Positions 17,361-25,933 of a DNA stretch of 64,000 bases are shown here, one piece after another. Both the position numbers and the translations under genes were made by a program. The notes beneath the pieces were generated by a model. The model ran no database searches. It was not told where the DNA came from and saw only the letters and a program-made list of their open reading frames with translations. Origin of the DNA: G965215145 sp965215145 (lineage in GTDB: Bacteria; Bacteroidota; Rhodothermia; Rhodothermales; JANQRZ01); the NCBI GenBank assembly GCA_965215145.1, contig OZ244038.1, forward strand, positions 3,605,752 to 3,669,751, read 5' to 3'. Position 1 is the stretch's first letter, and every line of letters starts with the position of its first letter.

Positions 17361-18872
17361 TCAGCCGGCCAACGCACTGAACTCCTCCGCGAGGGTATCT
17401 ACGAGCGGGATCGCAGCGGGCTGGAGAGCGACTAGGGCGAGGAGGTGCTCGTCGTAGCGGGTCTCCTCCCGCACGGTGTCGGTGGTGTCCCAGAGCCCAT
17501 CCATAAACGGATGGCCGTCCACGTAGTAGCGTGTCACCCCGACGTAGCGGCTCAGGGCTATCTGTTGGAGGAAGCGGAACAGACGGGCGGGCTCAATGTC
17601 CTTCCGATGCATCCGCCGCGTGTATGTGCCAGAGCGGGAGGAAAAGAACTCCAGCCCGACCTCGTGCGGAGTGCCTCGCGTGTACGCCTGCACGAAAGGA
17701 AGCAGTCTGAGCGCGCTCGTCCATAGTTCCCGCGCGCTGCTTCGCAGCTTCGGGTAGAGCGGAACGACCGCGACCTGCACGGGCCGAACCTCCGTGATGA
17801 TCTCTCTGACCTCCTTGCCCGGCCACTCTAGGTGTAGAGCAGGGTACGCTTCTGGACCCCACCCCACATCATGCTGCTCAACGGCGGTACCGGCTCGGGC
17901 GTAGGGGCCAAGCCGGTCATCGTGCAAGTAAACCTGGTCGAAGGCGGCATTATGAAGGAGAACTCCGCCCGCCAGCCGGTGTGAAAAGAGGGGCTCGCTC
18001 TTCCGGTACCCGACGACAGCAACAGCGTGTCCGACAGGCTGCCCGGCTACAGCGGGCAATCCAAGCACAGCCGGGATGCGCGAGCGCAGATAGGCGTGGA
18101 GCAGCATCCAGAAGAGCGCCGGATCCGGCTGCGCGCGGAGTACATCCGGGGGGAAATTGAAGTGCCGGAAGGCGTCGGTGATCTGGAGGACATCCAGCCC
18201 CTGTGAGGGATAGGGGCGCCCCTCCAGGACGTTACGCGTCGCGGCTTCAGTGATCTCGAACGGAGAGGGACACCGGGCGCCTTCGCGGCGGCGCGCCCGT
18301 TGAAGGGTGGTCCACGTCGCCGTCGTGGCGCACGCAGCCACGGCGCGGTCCTGCTGCTGAAAGGCGAGCCCCTCAACCTCAAGGCGGAAGCCCATGAGAT
18401 GCACGGGGTACGAGACGACCGACTTCAAGTACCGATTCGGATCGTCGTCGAGTGGGCGGAGCACGGTTCGCCCGATGGGCACCGACGGCACGGGGCGGAC
18501 CACGACGTACCCGAGATAGCTCTCGTCTAGCCGTTTCCGCGCCGCCTCATAATCCTCGGCGCCGCACAGCCGCTCGAAGCCCTCCTCGGTCCACGCCTCG
18601 GAGAATGCATGGATGCGGGCACAGGCGTTGGAGCGCTGGACGAGCCCACGCGCGTAATACGCGCCATACTCCTCAACGAAGTGTCGATCCACGTAGTGGT
18701 GCTCGACCACGAGGCCCTCCGCCCCGAGCGCATCTAGATAACGGCCCAGGTACTCCGTCTGCGTGTTGGGATCGTGCGAGCCTCGGCGGTGACTACGCCA
18801 GTGGACCTGGCTGTGGAAGGCACTGGGGGAGAAGGCGACGAAGGAGACCTCGTTCGTAGGACGTGCGGACAC
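17361..18872 (-). CDS. Predicted papain-like (C39-like) cysteine protease domain protein, unknown function
   Basis: The 503-residue protein from GTG 18872 has no signal peptide or membrane segment. A central region reads 'FQQQDRAVAACATTATWTTL' (Gln near 173, Cys181), later 'VGHAVAVVGYRKSE' (His282) and 'QVYLHDDRLGPYAR' (Asp318/319). This Gln-Cys-His-Asp order is the layout of papain-fold enzymes of the C39/BtrH type. The first 165 and last 130 residues match nothing I recognise. It follows a small 63-codon gene by 44 bp on the same strand, so the two probably form an operon. As island cargo it could be a defence effector, toxin or processing protease; none of this is shown. Confidence 0.6.
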   Translation of the reverse strand: MSARPTNEVSFVAFSPSAFHSQVHWRSHRRGSHDPNTQTEYLGRYLDALGAEGLVVEHHYVDRHFVEEYGAYYARGLVQRSNACARIHAFSEAWTEEGFERLCGAEDYEAARKRLDESYLGYVVVRPVPSVPIGRTVLRPLDDDPNRYLKSVVSYPVHLMGFRLEVEGLAFQQQDRAVAACATTATWTTLQRARRREGARCPSPFEITEAATRNVLEGRPYPSQGLDVLQITDAFRHFNFPPDVLRAQPDPALFWMLLHAYLRSRIPAVLGLPAVAGQPVGHAVAVVGYRKSEPLFSHRLAGGVLLHNAAFDQVYLHDDRLGPYARAGTAVEQHDVGWGPEAYPALHLEWPGKEVREIITEVRPVQVAVVPLYPKLRSSARELWTSALRLLPFVQAYTRGTPHEVGLEFFSSRSGTYTRRMHRKDIEPARLFRFLQQIALSRYVGVTRYYVDGHPFMDGLWDTTDTVREETRYDEHLLALVALQPAAIPLVDTLAEEFSALAG

Positions 18873-18916
18873 GGGCGGCCTGCTAGTCTCCTCAGTGGGG
18901 ACGCTCGGGCTTCACT

Positions 18917-19108
18917 CTAGCGGAAGCGCATCCGCAGGATGCGGTCGTCCAGCACGCTCATCGCCTCGCTCTCCTTCCAGGCGCGGCGGCTCAACTCCTC
19001 GCCCTCCTCCCGCAACCGACGCATCTCTTCTTTATCGAACACGGGCACATTGACCGAGGACTTCTTGAGCTGGAGGGGGGCACGGCGGCGCTTAGACGTG
19101 TTCGGCAT
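18917..19108 (-). CDS. Small basic/acidic helical protein, partner of the protease-like gene
   Basis: The 63-residue protein has a basic N-terminus ('SKRRRAPLQLKKS'), the segment 'VNVPVFDKEEMRRLREEGEE', and a helical C-terminus. Its size and position directly upstream of a larger putative enzyme are reminiscent of antitoxin or immunity genes, but no known antitoxin fold can be assigned. The ATG at 19108 is the only good start. Confidence 0.5.
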   Translation of the reverse strand: MPNTSKRRRAPLQLKKSSVNVPVFDKEEMRRLREEGEELSRRAWKESEAMSVLDDRILRMRFR

Positions 19109-19464
19109 AACGAGAAAGCGGGTTGGTGAGGACTCGAGGTAGGCGGCTATTCCTGTGCCGGGGTCGAGAAGCGGTCAGGACGGGTGGACGAGGCAGGTGT
19201 ACCGCGTCAGGACCGGGAGAGATGCCTCGGAAGGTAGGGAGGCAAGACCAATTCTACCACAGTGCGTTATCAGGTTGCCTGATTATGAACGTCGGGAACC
19301 ACGTCCTCTGGCAGGCGTGGGTATGGAAAAGGGGCGACCGCCGAGCCGAAGCCCTAGCAGCCGCCCCCGTTCCTCTTGGGCAAAGTGGTCAACGGTGGCA
19401 TCAGCGGTTTGGTTCGCGGATCGGCGGTCCCTCTCCTTTCTTCCACCAACCAAGGAGGACCACT
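19109..19464. other. 356-bp gap with divergent regulatory potential
   Basis: This lies between the minus-strand small gene and the plus-strand HNH-like gene. It contains a short palindrome ATCAGGTTGCCTGAT at about 19269 and TTTG at 19411. The DNA is visibly less GC-rich than the flanking chromosome. No convincing ORF is seen; an extended upstream reading of the HNH frame has no family resemblance. Confidence 0.4.
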
Positions 19465-19767
19465 GTGGCCCACTCCCCCGTTTTCATCAACCAGGTCTGG
19501 CGCAAGGGCAAGACCGTCCCTGGTGTAGATCCCGCCGCATGGCGGAAGGACCAGTGCGGCGCCTGGATCCGCCGCGTCGATTACGGCAACCGCAACTCCA
19601 GCTACGGCTGGGAGATCGACCGGATCGTAGCCGGCGGCCCCTACGTCGCCTCGAACTGCCGGCCGCTCCAGTGGCAGAACAACATTGCCAAGAGCGACGG
19701 TCGTCTCAAATGCGTAGTAACGGCGCACGGTAACCGCAACGTCGCCGCCGCACGGACGGTCTATTAA
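19465..19767 (+). CDS. Small HNH-endonuclease-like protein with altered catalytic motif
   Basis: The start is GTG 19465, decided by a near-perfect Shine-Dalgarno AAGGAGGAC at 19452-19460. The 100-residue product reads '...WRKDQCGAWIRRVDYGNRNS' then 'YGWEIDRI' and 'NCRPLQWQNNIAKSDGR'. This matches small HNH proteins whose hallmark is 'WEIDHI...N..PL...N..K', but the first catalytic His is Arg53 here, while the later Asn residues (64, 72-73) are kept. It is therefore probably not a normal nuclease. A strong hairpin follows the stop, making it an isolated transcription unit. Confidence 0.65.
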   Translation: MAHSPVFINQVWRKGKTVPGVDPAAWRKDQCGAWIRRVDYGNRNSSYGWEIDRIVAGGPYVASNCRPLQWQNNIAKSDGRLKCVVTAHGNRNVAAARTVY

Positions 19768-19776
19768 CCGCAGGCA

Positions 19777-19809
19777 CGGCGGGGCCTCGTAGCTTGCGAG
19801 GCCCCGCCG
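19777..19809 (+). terminator. Strong GC hairpin after the HNH-like gene
   Basis: A perfect 13-bp stem (CGGCGGGGCCTCG / CGAGGCCCCGCCG) with a 7-nt loop ends 11 bp before the hsdS ATG. It lacks a U-tract, yet is well placed to insulate the restriction operon from upstream transcription. Confidence 0.6.
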
Positions 19810-19820
19810 CCTCGCCCTGC

Positions 19821-20405
19821 ATGAACGCCTCTGCTCCGCTCGCCGACCTCGCCTCGATCTCATCGGGGTATCACGTCGGCAGCCGGATCGAGGACGTGCA
19901 GAGGGGGCGTTTTTCCATGATCCAGCTCCGCGATCTCGAACCGCTCCGGCTAGACCTCGACGGCGTGACGCGCACGGACGAGGGCTCGCCGTCGAAGCAC
20001 CACCGCGTCCGCCCTGGCGATGTCCTCTTTGGCTCGCGTGGCACGAGCCGGCCGGCCGCCCTGGTCCCAGACGATGCGGGGGCCGACGTCGTGGCGACCT
20101 CGCAGCTCTTCGTACTCCGCGCCCGCCACGACCGGCTCGACCCAGCTTACCTCGCCTGGTTTCTCAACACGGCCACAGCCAAGTCTTACTTCGACGCCTT
20201 CGCCCGTGGCGGCCATGTCCCGTTCATCGCGAAGGGCGTCCTCGCCGAGCTTCCCGTGCCTCTCCCGCCGCTCGACCAACAGCAGCATGTGGCTCGCGCC
20301 GGGCACCTCGCCCGTGACGAGGCCCGCCTCGCCCACGCCCGCGCCGACCACCGCCTCGAACTTGTCGAGACGCTCCTGCTCCGCTCCCTCCTCGACACCG
20401 ACTGA
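19821..20405 (+). CDS. hsdS: Half-length type I restriction specificity subunit
   Basis: The 194 residues from ATG 19821 make one target-recognition domain ('LADLASISSGYHVGSRIED') plus one conserved helix ('LPVPLPPLDQQQHVARAGH' onwards). A normal S subunit has two of each (about 400 residues). Half subunits can dimerise to rebuild a full specificity module. It ends 6 bp before hsdM and is followed by a second, full-length hsdS after hsdM. It could supply alternative specificity or be a remnant that regulates the locus; the clean ORF argues against simple decay. Confidence 0.8.
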   Translation: MNASAPLADLASISSGYHVGSRIEDVQRGRFSMIQLRDLEPLRLDLDGVTRTDEGSPSKHHRVRPGDVLFGSRGTSRPAALVPDDAGADVVATSQLFVLRARHDRLDPAYLAWFLNTATAKSYFDAFARGGHVPFIAKGVLAELPVPLPPLDQQQHVARAGHLARDEARLAHARADHRLELVETLLLRSLLDTD

Positions 20406-20411
20406 TCTCTG

Positions 20412-21953
20412 ATGGAAACCCCTCCCGCTCCGCCCTCCCAGGCCGAGGTCAACCGCGCCCTGTGGTCTGCCTGCGACACCTTCCGCGGCGCCATCGACCC
20501 GGACCAGTACAAGAACTACATCCTCACCTTCCTCTTCTTCAAGTACGTCTCCGATGTCTGGCGCGACGCCGAGGCGCGCTACACCGCCGAGTTCGATGAC
20601 CCTGAGCTGGTGGCGCGCAAGATGAAGCGGCTTCCGTTCGTGATCCCCGAGGGGCAGTCGTTCTACGACGTGGCCGAGAACCGCAACGACCCCGAGCTCG
20701 GCCAGCGCATCAACGTGGCCCTCGCCGCCATCGAGGATGCCAACTACCAGCGGCTCGAAGGGGTCTTCCGCGGGATCGACTTCAACCACGACACGCTCGG
20801 CGCGCCGAAGGACCGGAACCGACGGCTCCAGGAGCTCATCGCCAACTTCGACCGGCCGCTCCTCGACTTCCGCCCCTCCGTCACCGGCACGCGCGACCTC
20901 ATCGGCGACGCCTACCAGTATCTCATCGCCCACTTCGCCGCCGACGCGGGGAAGAAGGGCGGCGAGTTCTACACGCCCCGCGCGGTCTCGACGCTGCTGG
21001 CCCGCCTCCTTGACCCCCAGCCCGGCGAGCGCATCGCCGACCCCGCCATCGGCTCGGGCTCGCTCGCGATTGCCGTGGCCGAGGCCGTCGGCAGCCGCGA
21101 CGTGGCGCTCTACGGGCAGGAGTCCAACGGTGCCACGTGGGCGCTGTGCAAGATGAACATGATCCTCCACGGCTTCGACGCCGCCCAGATCGCGTGGGGC
21201 GACTCGCTCACGACGCCGAAGCTGCTCGACAAGGACACGGGCCGGCCGATGACGTTCGACGTCGTCGTGGCGAACCCGCCGTTCTCGCTGAAGCGCTGGG
21301 GCCACGAGGCCGCCGCCTCCGACCCCTTCGACCGCTACCACCGCGGCCTCCCGCCGAAGTCGAAAGGCGACTACGCCTTCCTCAGCCACATCGTGGCGAC
21401 GATGGACCCCCACGACGGGCGCGCGGCCGTGATCGTCCCGCACGGGGTCCTCTTCCGGGGCGGGGCTGAGGGGCGCATCCGCCGGGCGTTTCTGGAGGAA
21501 GGGCTGATCGAGGCTGTGATCGGGCTACCCGAGAAGCTGTTCTTCGGGACGGGGATTCCGGCGGCCGTGCTCGTCTTCAACCGCGACCGGACGAGCGGGG
21601 ACGTGCTGTTCGTGGACGCCAGCTCGGGCTTCGAGGCGGGCTCGAAGCAGAACGTGCTGCGCAAGGAGGACATCGCCCACATCGCCGAGACGTACCGCGC
21701 CTTCCGCGCGGACCCCGAGGGCGGCGTCGTGGATAAGTTCAGCGCCCGCGCCGACCTCGACGCGATCCGCGGCAACGACTTCAACCTCAACATCCCCCGC
21801 TACGTGGATACGTTCGAGCCCGAACCCGAGGTGGATGTGGCGGCGGCGCAGCAGCGGCTCGTGGAGCTAGACCGGGAGCTGGCGGCCGTGCGCCGGGAGA
21901 TGGACGAGCACCTCGACGCCCTCGGCCTGCTCGCGGAGGTCCCCGATGCCTGA
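20412..21953 (+). CDS. hsdM: Type I restriction-modification DNA methyltransferase subunit
   Basis: The 513-residue N6-adenine methyltransferase has an N-terminal helical domain ('YILTFLFFKYVSDVW'), 'GKKGGEFYTPR' ahead of the SAM-binding motif I 'DPAIGSGSLAIA' (about 210-221), and catalytic NPPF at 288-291. It modifies host sites and, with HsdS and HsdR, forms the restriction complex. Spacing to hsdS1 is 6 bp and it overlaps hsdS2 by 8 bp, indicating one operon. Confidence 0.95.
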   Translation: METPPAPPSQAEVNRALWSACDTFRGAIDPDQYKNYILTFLFFKYVSDVWRDAEARYTAEFDDPELVARKMKRLPFVIPEGQSFYDVAENRNDPELGQRINVALAAIEDANYQRLEGVFRGIDFNHDTLGAPKDRNRRLQELIANFDRPLLDFRPSVTGTRDLIGDAYQYLIAHFAADAGKKGGEFYTPRAVSTLLARLLDPQPGERIADPAIGSGSLAIAVAEAVGSRDVALYGQESNGATWALCKMNMILHGFDAAQIAWGDSLTTPKLLDKDTGRPMTFDVVVANPPFSLKRWGHEAAASDPFDRYHRGLPPKSKGDYAFLSHIVATMDPHDGRAAVIVPHGVLFRGGAEGRIRRAFLEEGLIEAVIGLPEKLFFGTGIPAAVLVFNRDRTSGDVLFVDASSGFEAGSKQNVLRKEDIAHIAETYRAFRADPEGGVVDKFSARADLDAIRGNDFNLNIPRYVDTFEPEPEVDVAAAQQRLVELDRELAAVRREMDEHLDALGLLAEVPDA

Positions 21954-23292
21954 CGCGGTAGACCAGAGATCAGCTTCGGATGAGGCACCTCGCCTCCAAA
22001 CCAGTCATCCCCGCGAAGGCGGGGATCCAGCTCATCATCAAGCCGAGACGCGGAATGGATTCCCGATCGGGGTCGGGGATGACTCGGAAGGAGACGCGGA
22101 AGCTTCTGCGTGGCCGTCTCGCCCCATCGGAAGCCTGCTCGAATCGATCCAGTCCGGCTACAGCTTCAAGGGTGAGGACCGGCCTGCGGAAGACGGCGAG
22201 GCGGGGGTGCTGAAAGTCAGCGCCGTTTCGTACGGGCGTTTCCTGCCCGAGGAGCACAAGGCGCTCTATGAGGACCGGGCAAAGGCGACCGTCTCTCCTC
22301 GAAAGGGCCACCTCATCATCAGCCGCTCGAACACGTTTGATCTGGTCGGTGCGTGCGTGTACGTGGATGCGGATTACCTGACGCTATTCCTCCCGGACAC
22401 GCTCTGGCTCCTCACGGTGCGGGAGGGCATATCGGCGCGCTGGCTGAACTACGTACTCGCATCAGGACCCGTGCGCACTGACTTGCAGCGGGTCGTGACG
22501 GGCACGAGCGGGAGCATGAAGAAGCTCTCGATGAAGGCGTTCCGTAAGCTGAAGGTGCCCGTCCCGCCCCTCGCCGAGCAGCGCCGGATCGCGGCCGTCC
22601 TCGGGACGTGGGACCGCGCGCTCGCCTTGCTCGACGACCGCCTCGGTGCGCTCCGCGAGCGCCAGCGCGGCCTGATGCAGCGGCTGCTCACCGGCGCCGA
22701 GCGCTTCGCCGCGTTCGAGGGCCAGCCGTGGCGCGAGGTGCGGCTTGGTGATGTGACCGTCGAGAAGCGCACGCGCAACAAGGGCAAGTACGGCGACACC
22801 GATCTCTACGGGGTACTGAAATCAGAGGGCATGGTACCCATGCGTGACCGCGTGAAAGGAAAGAGCGTCGCTGCCTGTAAGCTCGTAAAGCCCCGAGCCT
22901 TCGCTTACAACCCGATGCGCTTGAACGTCGGCTCCATCGCGAGAAACGAGACAGGACGCGAGGTGATGGTCAGTCCCGACTACATCGTCTTCGAGTGCCG
23001 CCCCGAGCACCTGGACGCAGACTACTTCAACTATGTCCGACAGTCGTGGGCGTGGAAGCAATGCGTCGAATCCACCGGTAGCGGCAGCGTGCGCGTCCGC
23101 ATCTACTACAAGCATCTCCGCCCGATGAGTCTCCGGCTCCCTTCTCTCGAAGAGCAGCGGCGCATCGCCGGGGTGCTGGCGGCGGGGGACCGCGAGATCG
23201 CCGCCACGGAGGCCCAGCGCGCCGCCGTCGCCGAGCAGAAGAAAGGGCTCATGCAGCAGCTCCTCACCGGCCGCTGCCCCGTCCCCGCCTGA
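21946..23292 (+). CDS. hsdS: Type I restriction specificity subunit with repeat-encoded N-terminus
   Basis: The 448-residue S subunit has two target-recognition domains, each followed by the conserved helix ('VPVPPLAEQRRIAAVLGTWD' near 205 and 'LRLPSLEEQRRIAGVLAAGD' near 390). It starts inside hsdM (8-bp overlap). Residues about 20-47 are encoded by an 82-bp palindromic repeat (22003-22084) that stays in frame, so the protein carries a leader unlike other S subunits. The first recognition domain begins after it, at 'IGSLLESIQSGYSFKGEDRP'. The DNA sequence specificity is unknown. Confidence 0.9.
   Translation: MPDAVDQRSASDEAPRLQTSHPREGGDPAHHQAETRNGFPIGVGDDSEGDAEASAWPSRPIGSLLESIQSGYSFKGEDRPAEDGEAGVLKVSAVSYGRFLPEEHKALYEDRAKATVSPRKGHLIISRSNTFDLVGACVYVDADYLTLFLPDTLWLLTVREGISARWLNYVLASGPVRTDLQRVVTGTSGSMKKLSMKAFRKLKVPVPPLAEQRRIAAVLGTWDRALALLDDRLGALRERQRGLMQRLLTGAERFAAFEGQPWREVRLGDVTVEKRTRNKGKYGDTDLYGVLKSEGMVPMRDRVKGKSVAACKLVKPRAFAYNPMRLNVGSIARNETGREVMVSPDYIVFECRPEHLDADYFNYVRQSWAWKQCVESTGSGSVRVRIYYKHLRPMSLRLPSLEEQRRIAGVLAAGDREIAATEAQRAAVAEQKKGLMQQLLTGRCPVPA
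22003..22084. repeat. Palindromic interspersed element inserted in the hsdS reading frame
   Basis: The 82-bp unit has perfect 10-bp terminal inverted repeats AGTCATCCCC / GGGGATGACT and internal hairpins such as CCCCGCGAAGGCGGGG and a GGATTCCCGATCGGGG-like segment. From memory it resembles the CCGCGAAnGCGGGnATCC palindromes scattered in many proteobacterial genomes, and it differs from the other repeat families in this window. Its insertion leaves the ORF open. Confidence 0.7.
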
Positions 23293-24601
23293 TCTACCCA
23301 TTAACCGCTTCGACTCTGACTCTCATTCGAACATGCGCCCCGTATACGCTACTCGCTTCTACCTCGACGATGCCAACTTCGACATCGTCCGTGACCAGAT
23401 CACGGCCTGGGCTACAGGCAGCCTGAAAAAACGAGGGGCCGAGGTTGCGCTCTCGCTCGACGGCCAGACCACCCATCCACTCGACGGTCATACCCTCCGC
23501 GCGCATGACCGAACCATCGGGGACGGACGCGCCTTCGAGCTCGAATGGCAACACCCGGACAACCGGAAACCCGACTTCGTCTGGAACACCCGGCTCATGC
23601 TCGCAGCGGACGGCGAAGACATCGAGTTCGGCTGCCTCGTTCGCGTCGGCTCGCCGGAATTCACTGTGGCCCCCATCGGCTCGATCTCGCTCGGCGCCCC
23701 TCGCATCGTCCGCATGCTCCTCGCCGATCACCGCTGTCGCGCCGCTACGGTCCAGATTGCTGGGCGGCCCACGCAGGTCCAGGATGGCCAAATCGACCTC
23801 CTTGTCCCGTTTCTACTGGACGAGAGCCGCGCCCTCCCCATCGTACTCGTCTCTCAGGATGCCGCGACGGGCGAGCCCCTCCGCCCGCCAGCTGAGGTAC
23901 AGGGACGCCTCGTTGGGCTCGCCCACGTCTACGAGATCACGCGCGCGGCGAGCTACGAGTTAACCGACGAGCTAGGCAAGAAGTCCTCATGCTTCAACGG
24001 GGCCGTCCGGGTGTACTGGCCGAGGTTTAAACCGGAGGAATGGCCGCGGCATCCGTTGTACTTGCCGGAAAAGGTCCGAGCGCTCACGGAGCGAGGTCCA
24101 CATGTTGAGGGCGTGCTCTTCCGCCTCCTCGCAGGCATCGCCGCCTCCCGTTTCAACGAGGGTGCCGTGTGGCGTCGCCTCCGCACACGGGCCAACCGCG
24201 AGCGCCAGGAAGAAATCCACCGTCTCCGTGAGCGAGCTCACGAAGCGGAAGCAGGAGCCGCCGTCTCCGAGGAATACGAGGAGTTCCTCTCGGACTACGA
24301 AGAAACCCTCGCGCATGTGGAAGAACTGCGCGAAGAGAACGACCAGCTTCGCAGCGAAAACGCGCGGCTGAATGAGAACCTCGTCGCCATCGCGCAGCAT
24401 ACCGACCAACCAGCGCTCGACGAGACAGCGGACTTGGCCGAGCCTGAGGAACCGACGACCGTAGAGGAAGCGCTGAAGCAAGCAAATACGACGTTCGACG
24501 GACGGCTCGATGTATGGGACTCGGCTACAGACTCGGCCCAAATATCTGCATCAAATAGGGCTGAGGAGGTTTACGACGCGCTCGCCGCGATTGCCGAGCT
24601 A

Positions 24602-25621
24602 GTGCGCGAGGCGATTTTTCGTAAGCTGTGACGGATCACCTACCCGCTCTCCTCTCATGGCAGCCTTCTCTCCCGATCTCCGACAGCGCGTCCTCTCGGC
24701 CGCCCTCCGAGGCGACGCCACCGAACAGGCCGTCGCCGACCGCTTCTCGGTCAGCCGCTCCTTCGTCCAGAAGCTCAAGCGCCTCCACCGCACCACCGGC
24801 TCGATTGCCCCCTCGACGGCTCCACGCGGGCCTCGCCCGACGCTCTCCGACGACGACCGCGCCGCGCTCGCGGCGTGGGTCGAGGCCGAGCCCGATGCCA
24901 CGGGCGAGGAGCTCAGCCGCCGCCTTGCTGAGCAGCGGAGCCTCCGCCTGAGCGCGCGTGCAGTCAACCGAACGTTGGTGGCGATGGGGCTGACGCTAAA
25001 AAAAAGACGCTCCAGGCCAACGAGCGCGACCGCCCCGACGTTCGAGCCGAGCGGGAGGCCTTCGTGAGCGAGCAGCCCACCCTCGAGGCTTCGCGCCTGG
25101 TTTTCCTCGATGAGACGGGGACGAACATCGCCATGACCCGGCGCTACGGCCGCGCCCGTCGGGGACAGCGCGTCTACGGTCGCGTGCCGCATCGGCGGGG
25201 GAAGAACCTCACGGTCGTCGGTGCGATCTCGGCCGATGGCGTCGTGTGCCACCGGGCGCTCGACGGGGGGATGGACGGAGCCGCGTTCCTGGCCTTCGTG
25301 CGCGAGGTGCTGCTCCCTGCGCTCAAGCCGGGGCAGGTCGTAGTGCTCGACAACCTCTCCTCGCATAAGACGAAGGCCGTGCGCGCCGCGTTCGAGCAGG
25401 CCCGCGTAGGAGTGCTCTACCTGCCGCGCTACAGCCCCGAACTCAACCCGATCGAGCTGTGCTGGTCGAAGGTGAAAGCGCGGCTGCGCGCGGTGGCGGC
25501 TCGCACGCGGGAGGCGCTGCGCTCGGCGGTGGCCGAGGCGCTCTCGGCGGTCGAGCGCGTCGAGGTGCAGCGTTGGATCGAGCATAGCGGCTACCAGCTT
25601 ACGATTACCTGACTCTCGCAC
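24602..25621 (+). mobile_element. IS630-family insertion sequence
   Basis: The 1020-bp element is flanked by a duplicated TA (24600-24601 and 25622-25623), as expected for IS630/Tc1 elements. The termini start GTGCGCGAG and (reverse) GTGCGAGAG and share the inner block TCGTAAGCTG, giving imperfect inverted repeats of about 27 bp with 20 matches. It carries one two-frame transposase and interrupts the gene at 23333-25923. Confidence 0.9.
24657..25612 (+). CDS. IS630 transposase, expressed through a -1 frameshift
   Basis: ORF A (24657-25067) holds the helix-turn-helix DNA-binding part ('QAVADRFSVSRSFVQKLKRL'). ORF B supplies the catalytic part with the DDE residues in 'FLDETGTN', 'VLDNLSSHK' and 'ELNPIELCWSKVK'. 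The frames overlap at a run of eight A (24998-25005) followed by G, forming the slippery heptamer A AAA AAG. A -1 slip there joins ORF A to the ORF B frame ('KTLQANERDRPDVRAERE...'). The joined product would be about 318 residues. Both frames appear undamaged, so the element may be active. Confidence 0.88.
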
Positions 25622-25933
25622 TAGCGAAGCTCTATTTCGCTTCGCCGGATCACCGAACCGGTCCATGGGAGACATTCTTCGCTGAGCGAGGGCTGAAGTA
25701 TGCTGTCGGAGAGTCGGAGATGACGATGAACATGCACGGTGACGAGCGACAGTTCCGCGACGGCGACCGCGAGCGCGAGATGCAGAAGCACCTCACGATT
25801 GCGAAGGGCACCCGCAAGCACTGCGTGCAGATCTATTTCGACGCAGACGACGAGAGGGAGCGGTTCGCGGTGGGCTACTGCGGCCCGCACCTCTCTACCT
25901 ATCGGGGCACCTACAACACCTGAGGCCGGTCCT

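Larger units (their letters stand above)
23333..25923 (+). pseudogene. Restriction-locus accessory gene split by IS630
   Basis: The left part (23333-24601) codes 423 residues with a mixed alpha/beta N-terminal region, then 'GLAHVYEITRAASYELTDEL' and a long coiled coil (about 285-350). At the TA target an IS630 copy intervenes. After the element, codons resume in the same frame at 25624 and continue to the stop at 25923, including 'HCVQIYFDADDERERFAVGY' and 'CGPHL'. Removing the element and one TA copy restores a 522-codon ORF. The family is unknown to me. It lies between hsdS and hsdR, so the intact gene may have been an accessory defence or regulatory factor. The left fragment alone would end a few codons inside the IS. 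Confidence 0.8.

Noticed and set aside
22003..22084. CRISPR-like repeat
   Set aside because: It is a single palindromic unit with inverted ends, not an array; no CRISPR array or cas gene is present in the window.
23333..24631. Treating the 432-codon ORF as an intact gene ending at 24631
   Set aside because: Its last ten codons are IS630 terminal repeat, and the true reading frame resumes beyond the element.
25720..25923. A separate 67-residue gene upstream of hsdR
   Set aside because: It is exactly in frame with the gene interrupted by IS630 and is better explained as that gene's C-terminus.
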